From NCBI GenBank assembly GCA_963675135.1, contig OY776129.1, forward strand, positions 51,968,141 through 52,032,140: DNA of 64,000 nucleotides, written 5' to 3'. Each line of letters opens with the position of its first letter. Position 1 is the first letter of the stretch. The stretch is from Galeopsis tetrahit. Its lineage: Eukaryota > Streptophyta > Magnoliopsida > Lamiales > Lamiaceae. The notes under the pieces were generated by a model, which saw nothing but the letters and a program-made list of their open reading frames with translations, was not told the DNA's origin and made no database searches. The position numbers were made by a program, and so were the translations under genes. Below are positions 21,887 to 32,456 of the stretch, piece by piece.

Positions 21887-24800
21887 TCGTGCTTTGTTGG
21901 AATGCTCGAGGGGTCCGTGGTACTCGAGCATTCAATAATCTTAGTAGACTAGTGTTTAAATTTCGTCCTACTTTGTTGTTTATTTCAGAAACTCGTTGTT
22001 CATCGGCTAGAGCCGACCTTTTGAAGTATAAACTTGGGTTTAGTTGTTGTTTCTCAGTTAATGCAAAAGGATTTTGTGGTGGTTTGTTGTTGTTTTGGAA
22101 GGATGTTGTGTTAGATATAGTCTCTTATTTTTCTGCACATATAGACTGTTTGATTTCATCCCAAGATTATCAATGGAGATTCACGGGGTTTCAAGGGAAT
22201 CCTAAACTGGAAAACCGGAAGTTCTCATGGGAATTGCTTAAAAGATTGGGTAATTATTCTCAATTTTCAACTAAAGCATGGCTTGTCGGTGGGGATTTTA
22301 ATGAAACCTTGTTTCATTCAGAAAAGAGAGGGGGAGTTAAGAAACCTTTGTCCAGATTAATGCAATTCCAAGATGCACTTGATTATAATGGATTGCTTAA
22401 TTTGAAGGTTAATGGATCAAAGTTTACATGGATGAATAAGAGGTCTGGACTGAATTTTATTCAGGAAAAATTGGATAGATATGTTGCTACTAATGAATGG
22501 ATTAATCTGTTTCCTAATTATGAAGTAAAAGTGCTTGATTTTATGGGATCAGACCAACGACCTCTTTTACTTTCATGCAACTGGAATATTGGCTCCTCTT
22601 TAGGTCATTCACGAATTGGCTTTCGCTTTGAAAATCATTGGATCAAAGAATCGGGTTTTAAGAAGGTGATTGGTAAGATATGGGCTGTTAAGGAAAAGAA
22701 ATCAGATTTATCTGAATCCTTAAAGCTCTGTGGGGAATCACTTAAGAAATGGGCCTTGAAAGGGGGTGGTACATTGAAAGCTCGTATTGGGAAAACTCAG
22801 GCTCAGCTTCAGAAGGAGGTGGATGATGACTCTAAACTTCCGGACATGATGCAGGTTAACAGATTGGAGAAAGATCTGGAGAATTTGTATTCACAAGAGG
22901 AATGGTATTGGAAACAGCGATCTAGGGTTTCATGGATTAAAGAAGGAGATCGGAATACCAAATTCTTTCATAGCCGGGCTAATCAGAGGCGGAGTACGAA
23001 TCGGATCACTAAACTTCAAAATGCTGATGGGGAATGGATGCTTCATGAATATGGAATTAAGAGGGTAATTGTTGCGTATTTTGAAAATATTTTTACAACA
23101 TGTAACCCTAGTAATGTAGCAATTCATGCAGCAACAAAAGAGATGAATATGCAATTAACTAGTGATCATATGAGGCTGCTTGATGTTCCATTTTCGAGAG
23201 AGGAGGTGAATAAACCTATTAAGGACCTTAATCCGTGGAAGGCAGCCGGGCCAGATGGTTTCCCGGCTTCGTTCTATCAAGTTAATTGGAGTACGATTGG
23301 GGATGAGGTTGGTGAGCAAATTTTGCTGCGCTTAAATAGTGGAAAACCTTTAAATTCATGGAACCATACCACGATTGTTCGCATTCCGAAGGTTAAAAAT
23401 CCGGTTAACGTGTTACAATACAGACCCATAAGTCTCTGTAATGTGAGCTATCAGATTCTTTCACGAGTTATTACGAATAGATTGAAGGTGGTTATGCAAG
23501 ATATTATTGATTTCTCTCAGAGTGCCTTTGTTTCTGGTCGGCTTATTTCGGACAACATCTTAATTGCCTTTGAATGTTTACATTGGGTTCGGTCATCTAA
23601 GAGTCAGGAAGGGTATGCTGCATTGAAACTGGATATGAGCAAGGCATACGATCGGGTGGAATGGCCTTTCTTACTACAAGTTTTGAAGAAGTTTGGTTTC
23701 TCTGATAAATGGAGGGAGCTTATTTTCAGGTGCATCTCATCGGTATCCTATAATGTTTGTGTTAATGGGTCGACGTCTGATTCCTTTACACCTTCTAGGG
23801 GATTGAGGCAAGGTGATCCATTTTCACCATTTCTGTTTGTTATTTGTGCCCAAGCGTTATCCTCTTTAATTCGAAATGCTATGGATCGGAAGTTGTTTGC
23901 TGGCATCAAAATTGCTAGAAGTGCTCTTTGTGTTTCTCACTTATTTTTTGCAGATGATAGTTTGATTTTCATGAAGGCTACACAACGAGAGGCTGAGGTT
24001 CTGAAAGGATGCCTTCGTAATTATGAAGAAGCGTCGGGTCAATTGATTAATTTTGATAAGTCGGCTATCACCTTTAGCCCTCTTACTAAAGTGGTGAATC
24101 AGAATATTCTGAAGCAGGTTTTGGGTGTTCGCTCAACAAATGGTCATGATATTTATTTAGGTTTGACTACCTTTTCGATTAGGTCAAAGCGACATCAATT
24201 TGGATATTTGGTGGATAGGGTGAGACAAAAAATTAATTCATGGAGCCATAAGAAGTTTTCGGAAGGAGGAAAGGAGGTTCTCATTAAGTCTGTTCTGCAA
24301 GCTACACCTTGTTACGCAATGTCATGCTTCAGAATTCCAATTTCGACTTGCAGAGACATGGAAAGGATGATTGCTAATTTTTGGTGGGGTTCAAATGAGA
24401 ATCACAACAAGCTCCATTGGAAAAAGTGGGATGACTTATGCAAATCACATGAGGATGGAGGATTGGGCTTTCGAAATATGGTACTATTCAATAAAGCTCT
24501 CTTGGCCAAGCAGGTTTGGAGAATTTTGATGCGTCCAGATTCCCTTGTGAGTTCTCTTTTTAAGGCAGAGTACTTTAGAAACTCGGATATTTTGAATGCT
24601 GAGGTGGGTTCTAATCCATCATTTGTGTGGAGATCTATGATGTGGGGTAAGGAGTTATTGGAGAAAGGAATTCGTTGGCGTATTGGCAATGGTAGAGGGG
24701 TACACATCTTCAAAGATAGATGGGTTGGGGGCGTGGAGGATGGTTTGATTAAATCAAGAATAACTAGTGCTTCTTCAGTCAGTCGTTTCATCTTGCCAAC

Positions 24801-25560
24801 TTCTAAATGGAATGAGGATCTTGTTCGTCAGGCGTTCTGGCCAAATGAAGTAAGTGCTATTCTCAATATTCCCTTGTTTGGGATTTGCCAAAACGATCAA
24901 CAGTACTGGCCAGCAGATGCTTCGGGCAATTATTCAGTAGCTTCGGGTTATAAGTTCATCTCCAAATTATATTTACAACCGTGGTATATTTCTACGCCAA
25001 GCACATCGGGGAGGGATTATGCTAAGCTGCTTTGGAAGTACTTGTGGAAGCTGAAAATTCCTCCAAAGGTTCGTATCTTTGGGTGGAAGATTTTGAATGG
25101 CTCGTTAGCAACAGAAGGAAATTTGGTGAAACATCATATTCCTATGGCATCGTCATGTAAGTGTTGTGGTGCTTTTTGGGCTGATACTTTACATGTTCTT
25201 ATTAATTGTGTGTCTGCTAAGCGTGTATGGAAGGATCAAGGGTTATGGGAGCAGATAAAAGGATTAACCAAAGGTACTATCTTTCAGCTATTGTGCAATA
25301 TTAAGGAACGGTTTGATCAGAAGTTCTTCTCTTTGTTTCTTATTATTGCTTGGGCAATTTGGAGAGAAAGATGTAGTTGGTTACATTCTGATGCTGTTAA
25401 TCTGCAATCAGGACCAATATGTGCTCGTTTTAATGTTCAATGGGCAATTGATTATTGGAAGGATTTCCAAAATTTGAGTTGTTTAGCAATGGAATTGGAA
25501 TCTGATGTTTGTAGAGGAAGAAAAGCAGGAATCTCCTATCATAGGTACTCTCTTTTCTGA
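21883..25560 (+). CDS. LINE ORF2: endonuclease-reverse transcriptase
   Basis: A 1225-codon open frame starting at an ATG overlapping the ORF1 stop. Domains in order: AP-type endonuclease (about 1-230; CWNARGVRG, ISETR, GGDFNE, GSDQRP where SDH is usual), reverse transcriptase (from AAGPDGFPASF near 453 through YRPISLCNV, SQSAFVSGRLISDN, LDMSKAYDRVEW, GLRQGDPFSPFLF and the active-site FADD near 689), and a zf-RVT zinc-binding region (about 1048-1130; WKLKIPPKVRIFGWK, CKCCGAFWADTLHVLINC). It would nick target DNA and copy element RNA. The core is uninterrupted; only the C-terminal RNase H lies beyond a stop. Confidence 0.9.
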   Translation: MIVLCWNARGVRGTRAFNNLSRLVFKFRPTLLFISETRCSSARADLLKYKLGFSCCFSVNAKGFCGGLLLFWKDVVLDIVSYFSAHIDCLISSQDYQWRFTGFQGNPKLENRKFSWELLKRLGNYSQFSTKAWLVGGDFNETLFHSEKRGGVKKPLSRLMQFQDALDYNGLLNLKVNGSKFTWMNKRSGLNFIQEKLDRYVATNEWINLFPNYEVKVLDFMGSDQRPLLLSCNWNIGSSLGHSRIGFRFENHWIKESGFKKVIGKIWAVKEKKSDLSESLKLCGESLKKWALKGGGTLKARIGKTQAQLQKEVDDDSKLPDMMQVNRLEKDLENLYSQEEWYWKQRSRVSWIKEGDRNTKFFHSRANQRRSTNRITKLQNADGEWMLHEYGIKRVIVAYFENIFTTCNPSNVAIHAATKEMNMQLTSDHMRLLDVPFSREEVNKPIKDLNPWKAAGPDGFPASFYQVNWSTIGDEVGEQILLRLNSGKPLNSWNHTTIVRIPKVKNPVNVLQYRPISLCNVSYQILSRVITNRLKVVMQDIIDFSQSAFVSGRLISDNILIAFECLHWVRSSKSQEGYAALKLDMSKAYDRVEWPFLLQVLKKFGFSDKWRELIFRCISSVSYNVCVNGSTSDSFTPSRGLRQGDPFSPFLFVICAQALSSLIRNAMDRKLFAGIKIARSALCVSHLFFADDSLIFMKATQREAEVLKGCLRNYEEASGQLINFDKSAITFSPLTKVVNQNILKQVLGVRSTNGHDIYLGLTTFSIRSKRHQFGYLVDRVRQKINSWSHKKFSEGGKEVLIKSVLQATPCYAMSCFRIPISTCRDMERMIANFWWGSNENHNKLHWKKWDDLCKSHEDGGLGFRNMVLFNKALLAKQVWRILMRPDSLVSSLFKAEYFRNSDILNAEVGSNPSFVWRSMMWGKELLEKGIRWRIGNGRGVHIFKDRWVGGVEDGLIKSRITSASSVSRFILPTSKWNEDLVRQAFWPNEVSAILNIPLFGICQNDQQYWPADASGNYSVASGYKFISKLYLQPWYISTPSTSGRDYAKLLWKYLWKLKIPPKVRIFGWKILNGSLATEGNLVKHHIPMASSCKCCGAFWADTLHVLINCVSAKRVWKDQGLWEQIKGLTKGTIFQLLCNIKERFDQKFFSLFLIIAWAIWRERCSWLHSDAVNLQSGPICARFNVQWAIDYWKDFQNLSCLAMELESDVCRGRKAGISYHRYSLF

Positions 25561-26003
25561 TGCAGCTTTTGACACTGAAAAGAATTTTTTTGCTGCTGGA
25601 TTTGTAGTTTATGACACCAAGGGGACTGTGGACTGTGGTTTTGGCTGGAGGTGAACGTATTAAAAATTCAGGTTCGGTTGTTGCAGTAGAACTTATTGCA
25701 GCAAAGAAAGGATTGGAAGGCTGCATTAAACATAATCTCCAAATATCAAGCCTTCGAATGGATTCTGCTGACTCAATTGGTGCTTTGAATGCTTCCTTGA
25801 GGTTTGACGGAATGGAAAATGATCTGGTTGAAGATATAAGGAAATATCTCCAACAATTGGTGGTCTGGGACTGTGATGTTATTCCGCGAGACAACAATTT
25901 TGCAGCCCATATGATGGCACAGGAAGCTTGGAATTTTTCAACACCTTACGATTGGGTTGAAAATCATATTCCTCAGTATATTAAGGAGATTTGTTATCAT
26001 TAA
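25545..26003 (+). pseudogene. LINE RNase H (RVT_3) domain, frameshifted
   Basis: The domain continues ORF2 but in two other frames: TLFSDAAFD...NFFAAGFVVYD (first Asp strand) until a stop near 25654, then from about 25640 a frame with VVAVELIAAKKGLE, LRMDSADSIGALN and VIPRDNNFAAHMMA, ending in TAA at 26001-26003. Two indels are needed to explain the frames. It is the usual last domain of this LINE class. Confidence 0.8.
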
Positions 26004-26339
26004 TTATGTACACTCCTGGTATATTGTCAAAAAAAAATAAAAAATAAAATAGAATTGAATAATTGAAATACATTTGATTTGTCTCGTTCAAATTCATTAT
26101 TTTTATTTTTTGACATAAATTTTAATAGATATTGAATTCAGTTCAATTCCAATCCAAATATCACTAACGACATGATTGGTATGCAGGCTATAGAGTACAC
26201 AATCCTACTTAGGCCATCAATACATTTTTAAATGACAAGTTATTAACTCAACTCAATCTATTTATTTTCTTAATTTTATATTAATAAAAGTAGATTCTTC
26301 GTAAAATTAGTGTCACACAAGTCTTTTTTTTATAATTAG

Positions 26340-27137
26340 TGATGCGGTCAAAATATGTCGCCTATAAGGTGACGACACGTGGATAGACGATAAGTTATCC
26401 TCACTAAGTATTCGTACTCATTTTATAAGGTGATTAATACACCCTTAGCTATATGTTTTGTTAATAACTCGATAGGCCTTTTAGGAGCCCAATTGTGATA
26501 AAGGTAGGCCCAACTTAACAAGAGCATGAGATCGGATCAAGTTCCTTGAAAGATGAATGGGAGAATAGTTTACAGGTCCATCTCCACCCAGGAATGATAG
26601 ACCTAGCCCTCGGCCCATATTATCAGCCCAAGCTCAAGGCTGCATGGACTGAAGCTTAGTCAAATGAAGGTGAGCCTCGAATTCTGAGAGATTCCAAGAA
26701 TTTAGGACTGGACGTCGTGGAAATAGATGATGGACCTTGGACCGAGTTCAGGGCTAGGTAGTTGAGGAAAAGGGGGAAAAGACAATCTTTTCCCCAATGT
26801 ACGATTTTAGAAGTATTATTATCATTACTGAATAGATTAACACAATTACACACACACGAAAACACTTGAGAATATTCATCTACATCAATTGAGAACTCAA
26901 CACTCTTGATATTATATTATTTTTGAGAGAGCTTCCCTTAACTTGGGTAGTTACACCTTGATTCTCCCGAGCGTAATATCTAACTTGAGCGTCGAAGATT
27001 TCATGCCGAAATTTACTTCGGCGCGTTTTTACAGATCTACGGGAGCTTTGTAAGGATTCATCCACACAAATCTCACTCGAAGGTTATAATCCAGCACATT
27101 GGATTCATTATCGGATCGGTCATTTTTTAACACAACA
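26340..27137. mobile_element. Solo LTR (798 bp)
   Basis: The sequence runs from TGATGCGGTC to TTTTAACACAACA and is flanked on both sides by ATTAG (26335-26339 and 27138-27142), the 5-bp duplication left by LTR-retrotransposon integration. No internal coding sequence is present, so it is the product of LTR-LTR recombination. Family not recognised; no match to the other LTRs in the window. Confidence 0.75.
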
Positions 27138-27324
27138 ATTAGTAATCTTGATAATTGATTAAAGGTGGGTCCTTTTTTTTAAAGTAATCTTGATAACTGA
27201 TTATACATGATTCCGTTACATAAGAGCAGCGTCTTATAAATATAAAGGGTAAACAATTAAAACTAATATACATATATAAGTTATTTCGCTAAATAAGATT
27301 AATTTAAAACTACCAACTTTGTTA

Positions 27325-28827
27325 GAGAAAAAAATTATTTACCTCCCCTAACTTTTATCTTTTTTGAAAAACGTTCCAAAATAGTTAAAATTTTAATTTA
27401 CGTCCCATAACTTTTTCAATGGTTTCATTTACGTTCAATTTTCCCTAGAAATCCCCAAATTTATGTAAATGTGACGTAAATTGAGCAAATAAAGAAGTTA
27501 TGAGACGTAAATTAAATTTTTAATTAAAATGAGACGTTATGCGAAAAAGTTAAAAATATTCAATAAATGTGTACCATTCACTATAAAATTAATGTAGTTT
27601 ATGTTATACAATCAAATAAAAAAATTATAAATTAATGAATTATTATAAAAATCAATTAACTTACCTAATTCATTATTAGAAAAATTATTAATTTACCTAA
27701 TTAGAAAAAAATTATAATTACAATATAAGTATTATAAAATAAATTATGAATATTAATTAAAATACTAAATAATATTTTAAAATATATGAAAATAAATTTA
27801 GAATAATATTTAAATATGTAAATAATTTTTCATAATATCATTAAAAATATAATATGAAAAAAAAAACCATGATTTATTCCTAAGTCAATTAGTTACTAGA
27901 AAAATCAATTAACTTACCTAATTAATTATTTAAAAACTCAATTAACCTAATTTAAAAAATCAATTAACATACTCAAATAAATATAAATTTTATCTTTAAA
28001 ATAATAAAAATCCCAAATAATTATTTTTTATTAAAATAGTCAAAAACTCTTATTAAAACTTAACAATTATTTATATATTTTAAATAAATAAAAAAAATCA
28101 CAAATATTTAAAATCCCCAAATAAATCAAAAAATACTTAAATATATCCAAAATTCTCACCACTTATCCAAGGTAATTGAAAGATGATGATGAAAAATATA
28201 TTTTTAAAAAAATTTGTTAATTTTATTATTTTTCATTTTTATTATATAATTTTTAATTTGATATTAGTTCGTACAAAAATATGTGGACCCACTTTGTGTA
28301 ATACTTAGATAAATTTGTATGTTTATTTAATTACTTTAAAATAAATAAATAATTTTATAATACTTATATTGTAATTATAATTTTTTTCTAATTAGGTAAG
28401 TTAATAATTTTTCTAATAATGAATTTAGATAAGTTAATTTATTTTTTATAATAATTAATTAATTTATGAATAAATGAATTATTTTTTATATTAAAATAAG
28501 TTAATTTATGAATAAATGAATTATTTTTTTATTTGATTGTATAACATAAACTACATTAATTAATTTTATAGTGAATTGTACACATTTGTTGAATATTTTT
28601 ATCTTTTTCGCATAACGTCCCATTTTAATTAAAAATTTAATTTACGTCCTATAACTTTTTTAATTACTCAATTTATGTCCCATTTACATAAATTTTGGAA
28701 TTTTCAGTGAAAATTGGACGTAAATTAAGCAATTGAAAAACTTATGGGACGTAAATTAAAATTTTAACTATTTTGGAACTTTCTTCAAAAAAGGTAAAAG
28801 TTACTTAACGTAAATAATTTTTTTCTC
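27325..28827. mobile_element. Non-autonomous long-TIR element (Mutator-like), 1503 bp
   Basis: Termini GAGAAAAAAATTATTTAC are mirrored exactly at the right end (AATTTTTTTCTC), and the inverted repeats extend about 300 bp (TTTACGTCCCATAACTTTTT and ATGTAGTTTATGTTATACAA on both arms). A 10-bp target duplication AACTTTGTTA lies at 27315-27324 and 28828-28837. The interior is extremely AT-rich and non-coding. Same terminal type as the element at 11334. Confidence 0.85.
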
Positions 28828-28837
28828 AACTTTGTTA

Positions 28838-29440
28838 TCACGTTCTATGTAAATACAGTAATACATATAGTCATATATATGACTCATATTGTCATTAGTA
28901 CTGCTTCAGATCCAATCGCTCCTTTAATGTTGCATTAAATTTTTATGCTTAGAGTCAATTTATTTAAAAGGTAAATGTGAAATTAATAAATCTTAGTACA
29001 TGGGTATTTAAAATTCAAACAAAAATTTGGAATACAATTTATTAGCAAAGGTATGGATTATTTGAAATTCATGTGTTTATTTTGTTCAATTTAATAAAAT
29101 TTCACGCATTATACACACTAAATTGATTAGTTATACTTAAAATGAAAGATGTGTGGTATATACAATTTTTATAGGTAAAAAGGAGAATTTTTTAAACTAA
29201 ACATAGGTCGATAATTTTGTGAAGTTAATTGGAAAAATGAGAAGAAAGAGAAAAATATTAGAAGAAGGTGAATGACTCACTTCAATATTTTCAGCAATAT
29301 ATTAGGGTCTCACTGTATACCCTCCAGCCTTGTTAAGTATTTCTCTTGTACGCCTTAAAATGGTACGGAGTATATGTTAGTTCCACTAAAAAAATTATTG
29401 TACTTTTTTTCTTTTCTTTTTTTCTAAAACTCATTTGATG
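28838..29440. other. AT-rich spacer
   Basis: No gene or repeat boundary recognised. Confidence 0.4.
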
Positions 29441-29448
29441 CATATACC

Positions 29449-30116
29449 AATGATGTTAAAATCGGACGTACAGGATCGATCGGTTCGACCACGATTCCGG
29501 TCCAGAAAATGCCTAAAATCAATTTTTATGGTTGGACCGGTCAAAATCGGTCAAAACCCGATTGGATCGGCTAAAACCGGTCAAAAACGGCGCGATGGTG
29601 TTCTCCGAAAATTCTCCAAACTCCCATTTCACAATTTCATTCTCTTAATAGCAATTTAAGAACCAAAATCGACCAAAACTATTGCTATGAATTAATAATT
29701 TTTTAACTATAAAATCAATATTTAGAGTATAATATACTTCATATTATCCTGTTACACAAAAATAATAGAGATTATTTACGTGCTTAAGTTTTCAGCCGAC
29801 TACAGTTTTTAAGTATGTTGTATTGCTTTGGGAGTGCCTATTTGGAGAAGTCAGAATGAAACCCTAATTCAAATTTATATAGGAATATAAATTGGCGTAG
29901 CTGCCTATTATTTTGGTAAATGTGAGGTTTGCATTGAACAACCCACATTTTGTTTTCCAAATTTATGTTTATATATATATATTTTAATGACACATGAATA
30001 GTATGGAAAAAATATATATAAGAATTGTTTTATCGATTGGACCGACGGTTCAATTAGTTGAACCATGAATCGGTGACTTGTTCGGTTTGGTCACCGGTTC
30101 AGTTATGAAAACACGG
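29449..30116. mobile_element. hAT-like non-autonomous element (668 bp)
   Basis: Flanked by perfect 8-bp repeats CATATACC (29441-29448 and 30117-30124), the hAT target-duplication size. The ends are weakly inverted (left GATGTTAAAATCGG, right inverse GTGTTTTCATAACTG). Subterminal regions are full of CGGTTCGACC / ACCGGTTCAG motifs on opposite strands. No transposase. Confidence 0.6.
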
Positions 30117-30124
30117 CATATACC

Positions 30125-30617
30125 CCAAAAAAACTACGTATAATTTATTTCACTTTCTTTCCCAACTTTCTTCTTCCTCCCCCCAAACCCTACCACTGCA
30201 ACCCTCCGCCGCCGCCCATGTCGTCCTTCTTTTTTTTTTAAATTTCTACAACTCCTCCTCCCTCACCCATAGGCTGCCCACCCAAGCCTCTGTCACCGTC
30301 GACGTCCCCTCCTCCCTCCTCCATTCATTCGGTCGGCCTTCCGCCACCTACCCTTTTTTTTTTCTGCACGCCGGCCATGGAGAGTCGCCGCCCCCTCCTC
30401 CACCCACCTAGAGTCGTTGCCCAAACCTGTGTTTCCGCTTGCAACAACAATTTATCGATCATAATGTTTACTTTTGTTAATTTCTTATCGAAAATTCTGA
30501 ATTAAAAAAAATCGATAAAATATTGTCGATAAGGGTGTTTTTCGTCAACAAATTATAGTCGACGATATACTCTATGGTCGGCAAATCAGCGTGACACTAA
30601 CTAGTCGAAAAAATGTA
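30125..30617. other. Spacer with C/CT-rich stretch
   Basis: 30170-30440 is GC-richer than its surroundings (CCGCCGCC, repeated CTCCTCC), like a 5' UTR or a captured gene piece, but no convincing ORF is present. Confidence 0.3.
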
Positions 30618-30900
30618 CTCTCTCCGTCCTAGAGGAATTTGCACCTCTGGGTTGGCACACATTTTAATAAATGTGTAAGAAAAAGTGTAATGAGTGATGT
30701 TTTGAGGGGTAGTTTTGTAAACTTTTATAAATAAAGTAAAGTAAAAAGTAAGTTGAGTGTGAAAAAGTAATGGCATATGGGTAAATATGTGTATATTTTG
30801 AGGGTGAGGGTTATGACAATATTTCCTTTTATGGAGTGTGCAAATTGGTATGAGACATCCATATATAGAAAGTGTGCAAATTCTTATATGACCGAGGGAG
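30618..30900. mobile_element. Stowaway MITE (283 bp)
   Basis: Termini CTCTCTCCGTCCTAGAGGAA and the inverse of CTCCCTCGGTCATATAAGAA, with a shared ATTTGCAC arm, flanked by TA (30616-30617 and 30901-30902). Confidence 0.8.
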
Positions 30901-30902
30901 TA

Positions 30903-32456
30903 ATTTTTTTAAATTTCTAAGTTTATTTGTTTTCTTAATTTTTTTGAACGACAACCGTTGAAGGTGGGGCGATGAGCGGCAGAAGTGGGCGGCTGATGCG
31001 GCTCCCCTGCAATTAGGGTTTAAAGTGTTAATTTTAGACGAGTGTATCTAATATGTAGGATTTTATTAAAAGAGAAAATTTTTATATATATATAAAAACA
31101 CCATAGTCCTTTTTTGGAAAAGTTCCGCCCATTTCAATTTACTAATTCTGGAAAAATATTTGTATACCTTTACATTAATTTTAATACTGCTCATTCCATT
31201 TTTCAAGAAGCTTTTGACCGAAGCTAACTCTTCAAATTCTAGCTCTTATTTTTCTTTTGGACTCCCAAGCACATCCAATTACTTTTTCTCTCCCATTTCC
31301 AATTTCTTCTCTCATTCACTGTCGTTGGGCCAGCCGCACCGCCTGTTCGTCGTCGTGCACGCCTGCCCGCCGCCCGTACGTCGCCGCGAACGCACGCCAC
31401 CTACCATCGCGTGCCCTCACCTGCAACCACGAACGTTGCAGCGCCGCCTCTCCCAGACCCGTTCTTCGCGCCGCACCGCCTCCCCCGATACACCGTTGGT
31501 TCGCACCACCTCTTCCCCCAAGCCACATCGCCTCTCCTTCCGTCAGGTAAAGAAAATCACCAAAAGCCTCTGCCCTTTTTTTTTTATATATATAGTACTC
31601 ATTCCCTGCACGTTGTCTGTATTGCAGTATTGATCTTCGATATTGCTTTTACCTTTTACATTTCATTCATTTTTTCAAGGTCACAGTCTAAAGAAGTGGA
31701 TTTCCATTCATCGTCTTTTCATTTCAGAGAATTAGGGCTTTCTCAAGAAGCCAGACTCTTCAAATTCTACCTCTTCTATTAATTCTTGAATTTAGAAATA
31801 GAGAAAAAAATTAGAGTTATATTTTTACTGAAATGATTTTGGTGGAAAGTTAAATTCTCATGGTCAAATAAAGGAGGAGTGAAAGGAGGAATGGAGCCCA
31901 TTGTCGCGGGTGTTCAACTCTCAAGCGATGCCGCTGCACTCTCCAATCCCCCTGGAACTTTGACCCCAGATGTTTCTTCCGTTGCACTCCCAATTTCCAA
32001 TAGAAAATAGATCACAAAAATTATGGAGAATAAAAGTAATTTATCAAAACCCTGAGTTCCTAGCTATTTAAATCGAATTTTGAAAATAAATTCTCACCTT
32101 TTGTTTTTGGTTTTATTGGTTGTATGAGGATAAAAAAATTGTCAACATTCAGTTTCTAACATTTCTTATTTCGGCAGCGGTTTGATAAAGTTAAGCTTGA
32201 TAGACAAGTTTTGGTGTTTTAGTCATTGACAAGTTTCAGGTTTCATCGGAATTCATTGGGTTTATAATCAAGTCTCATCCTCTATGTCAAATGTGTCTTC
32301 ATTATAATAGGGTTTTTTTGTAATTTTTAAACTGGTAGTTGACCTGGCTGATTTTCTTTGCTCACCTGATTTCTTGCCTTTTATTATATGTTTTTTTAAG
32401 TCTTTTTAGTTAAAATTGTGTCATTGTATTTAGGTGACATTATACTGCTAAACATA
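30903..32456. other. Spacer with a GC-rich exon-like block
   Basis: 31316-31550 is strongly GC-rich, stays open in two overlapping plus frames, and ends at a donor-like CAG|GTAAAG (31543-31550). Composition this different from the surroundings suggests a leader exon of a former or unrecognised gene. The peptides are Arg/Pro-rich and unrecognised. A further small ORF lies at 31891-32010. Confidence 0.3.
31891..32010 (+). CDS. Small hypothetical ORF (39 codons)
   Basis: An ATG in a purine-rich context (AGGAGGAATGG) opens MEPIVAGVQLSSDAAALSNP, continues 19 more residues and stops at TAG. Codon use looks gene-like and GC is higher than its flanks, so it may be the first exon or a relic of a gene. 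I do not recognise it. Confidence 0.2.
   Translation: MEPIVAGVQLSSDAAALSNPPGTLTPDVSSVALPISNRK

Larger units (their letters stand above)
19740..26048 (+). mobile_element. L1-type LINE, near full length
   Basis: About 6.3 kb: a 5' UTR of about 600 bp, ORF1 with a DUF4283 and zinc-knuckle region, ORF2 with endonuclease, reverse transcriptase and zf-RVT, a broken RNase H domain, and an A-rich 3' tail (26029-26048). The exact 5' end is uncertain, and no clear target duplication was found around the tail. Confidence 0.8.
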
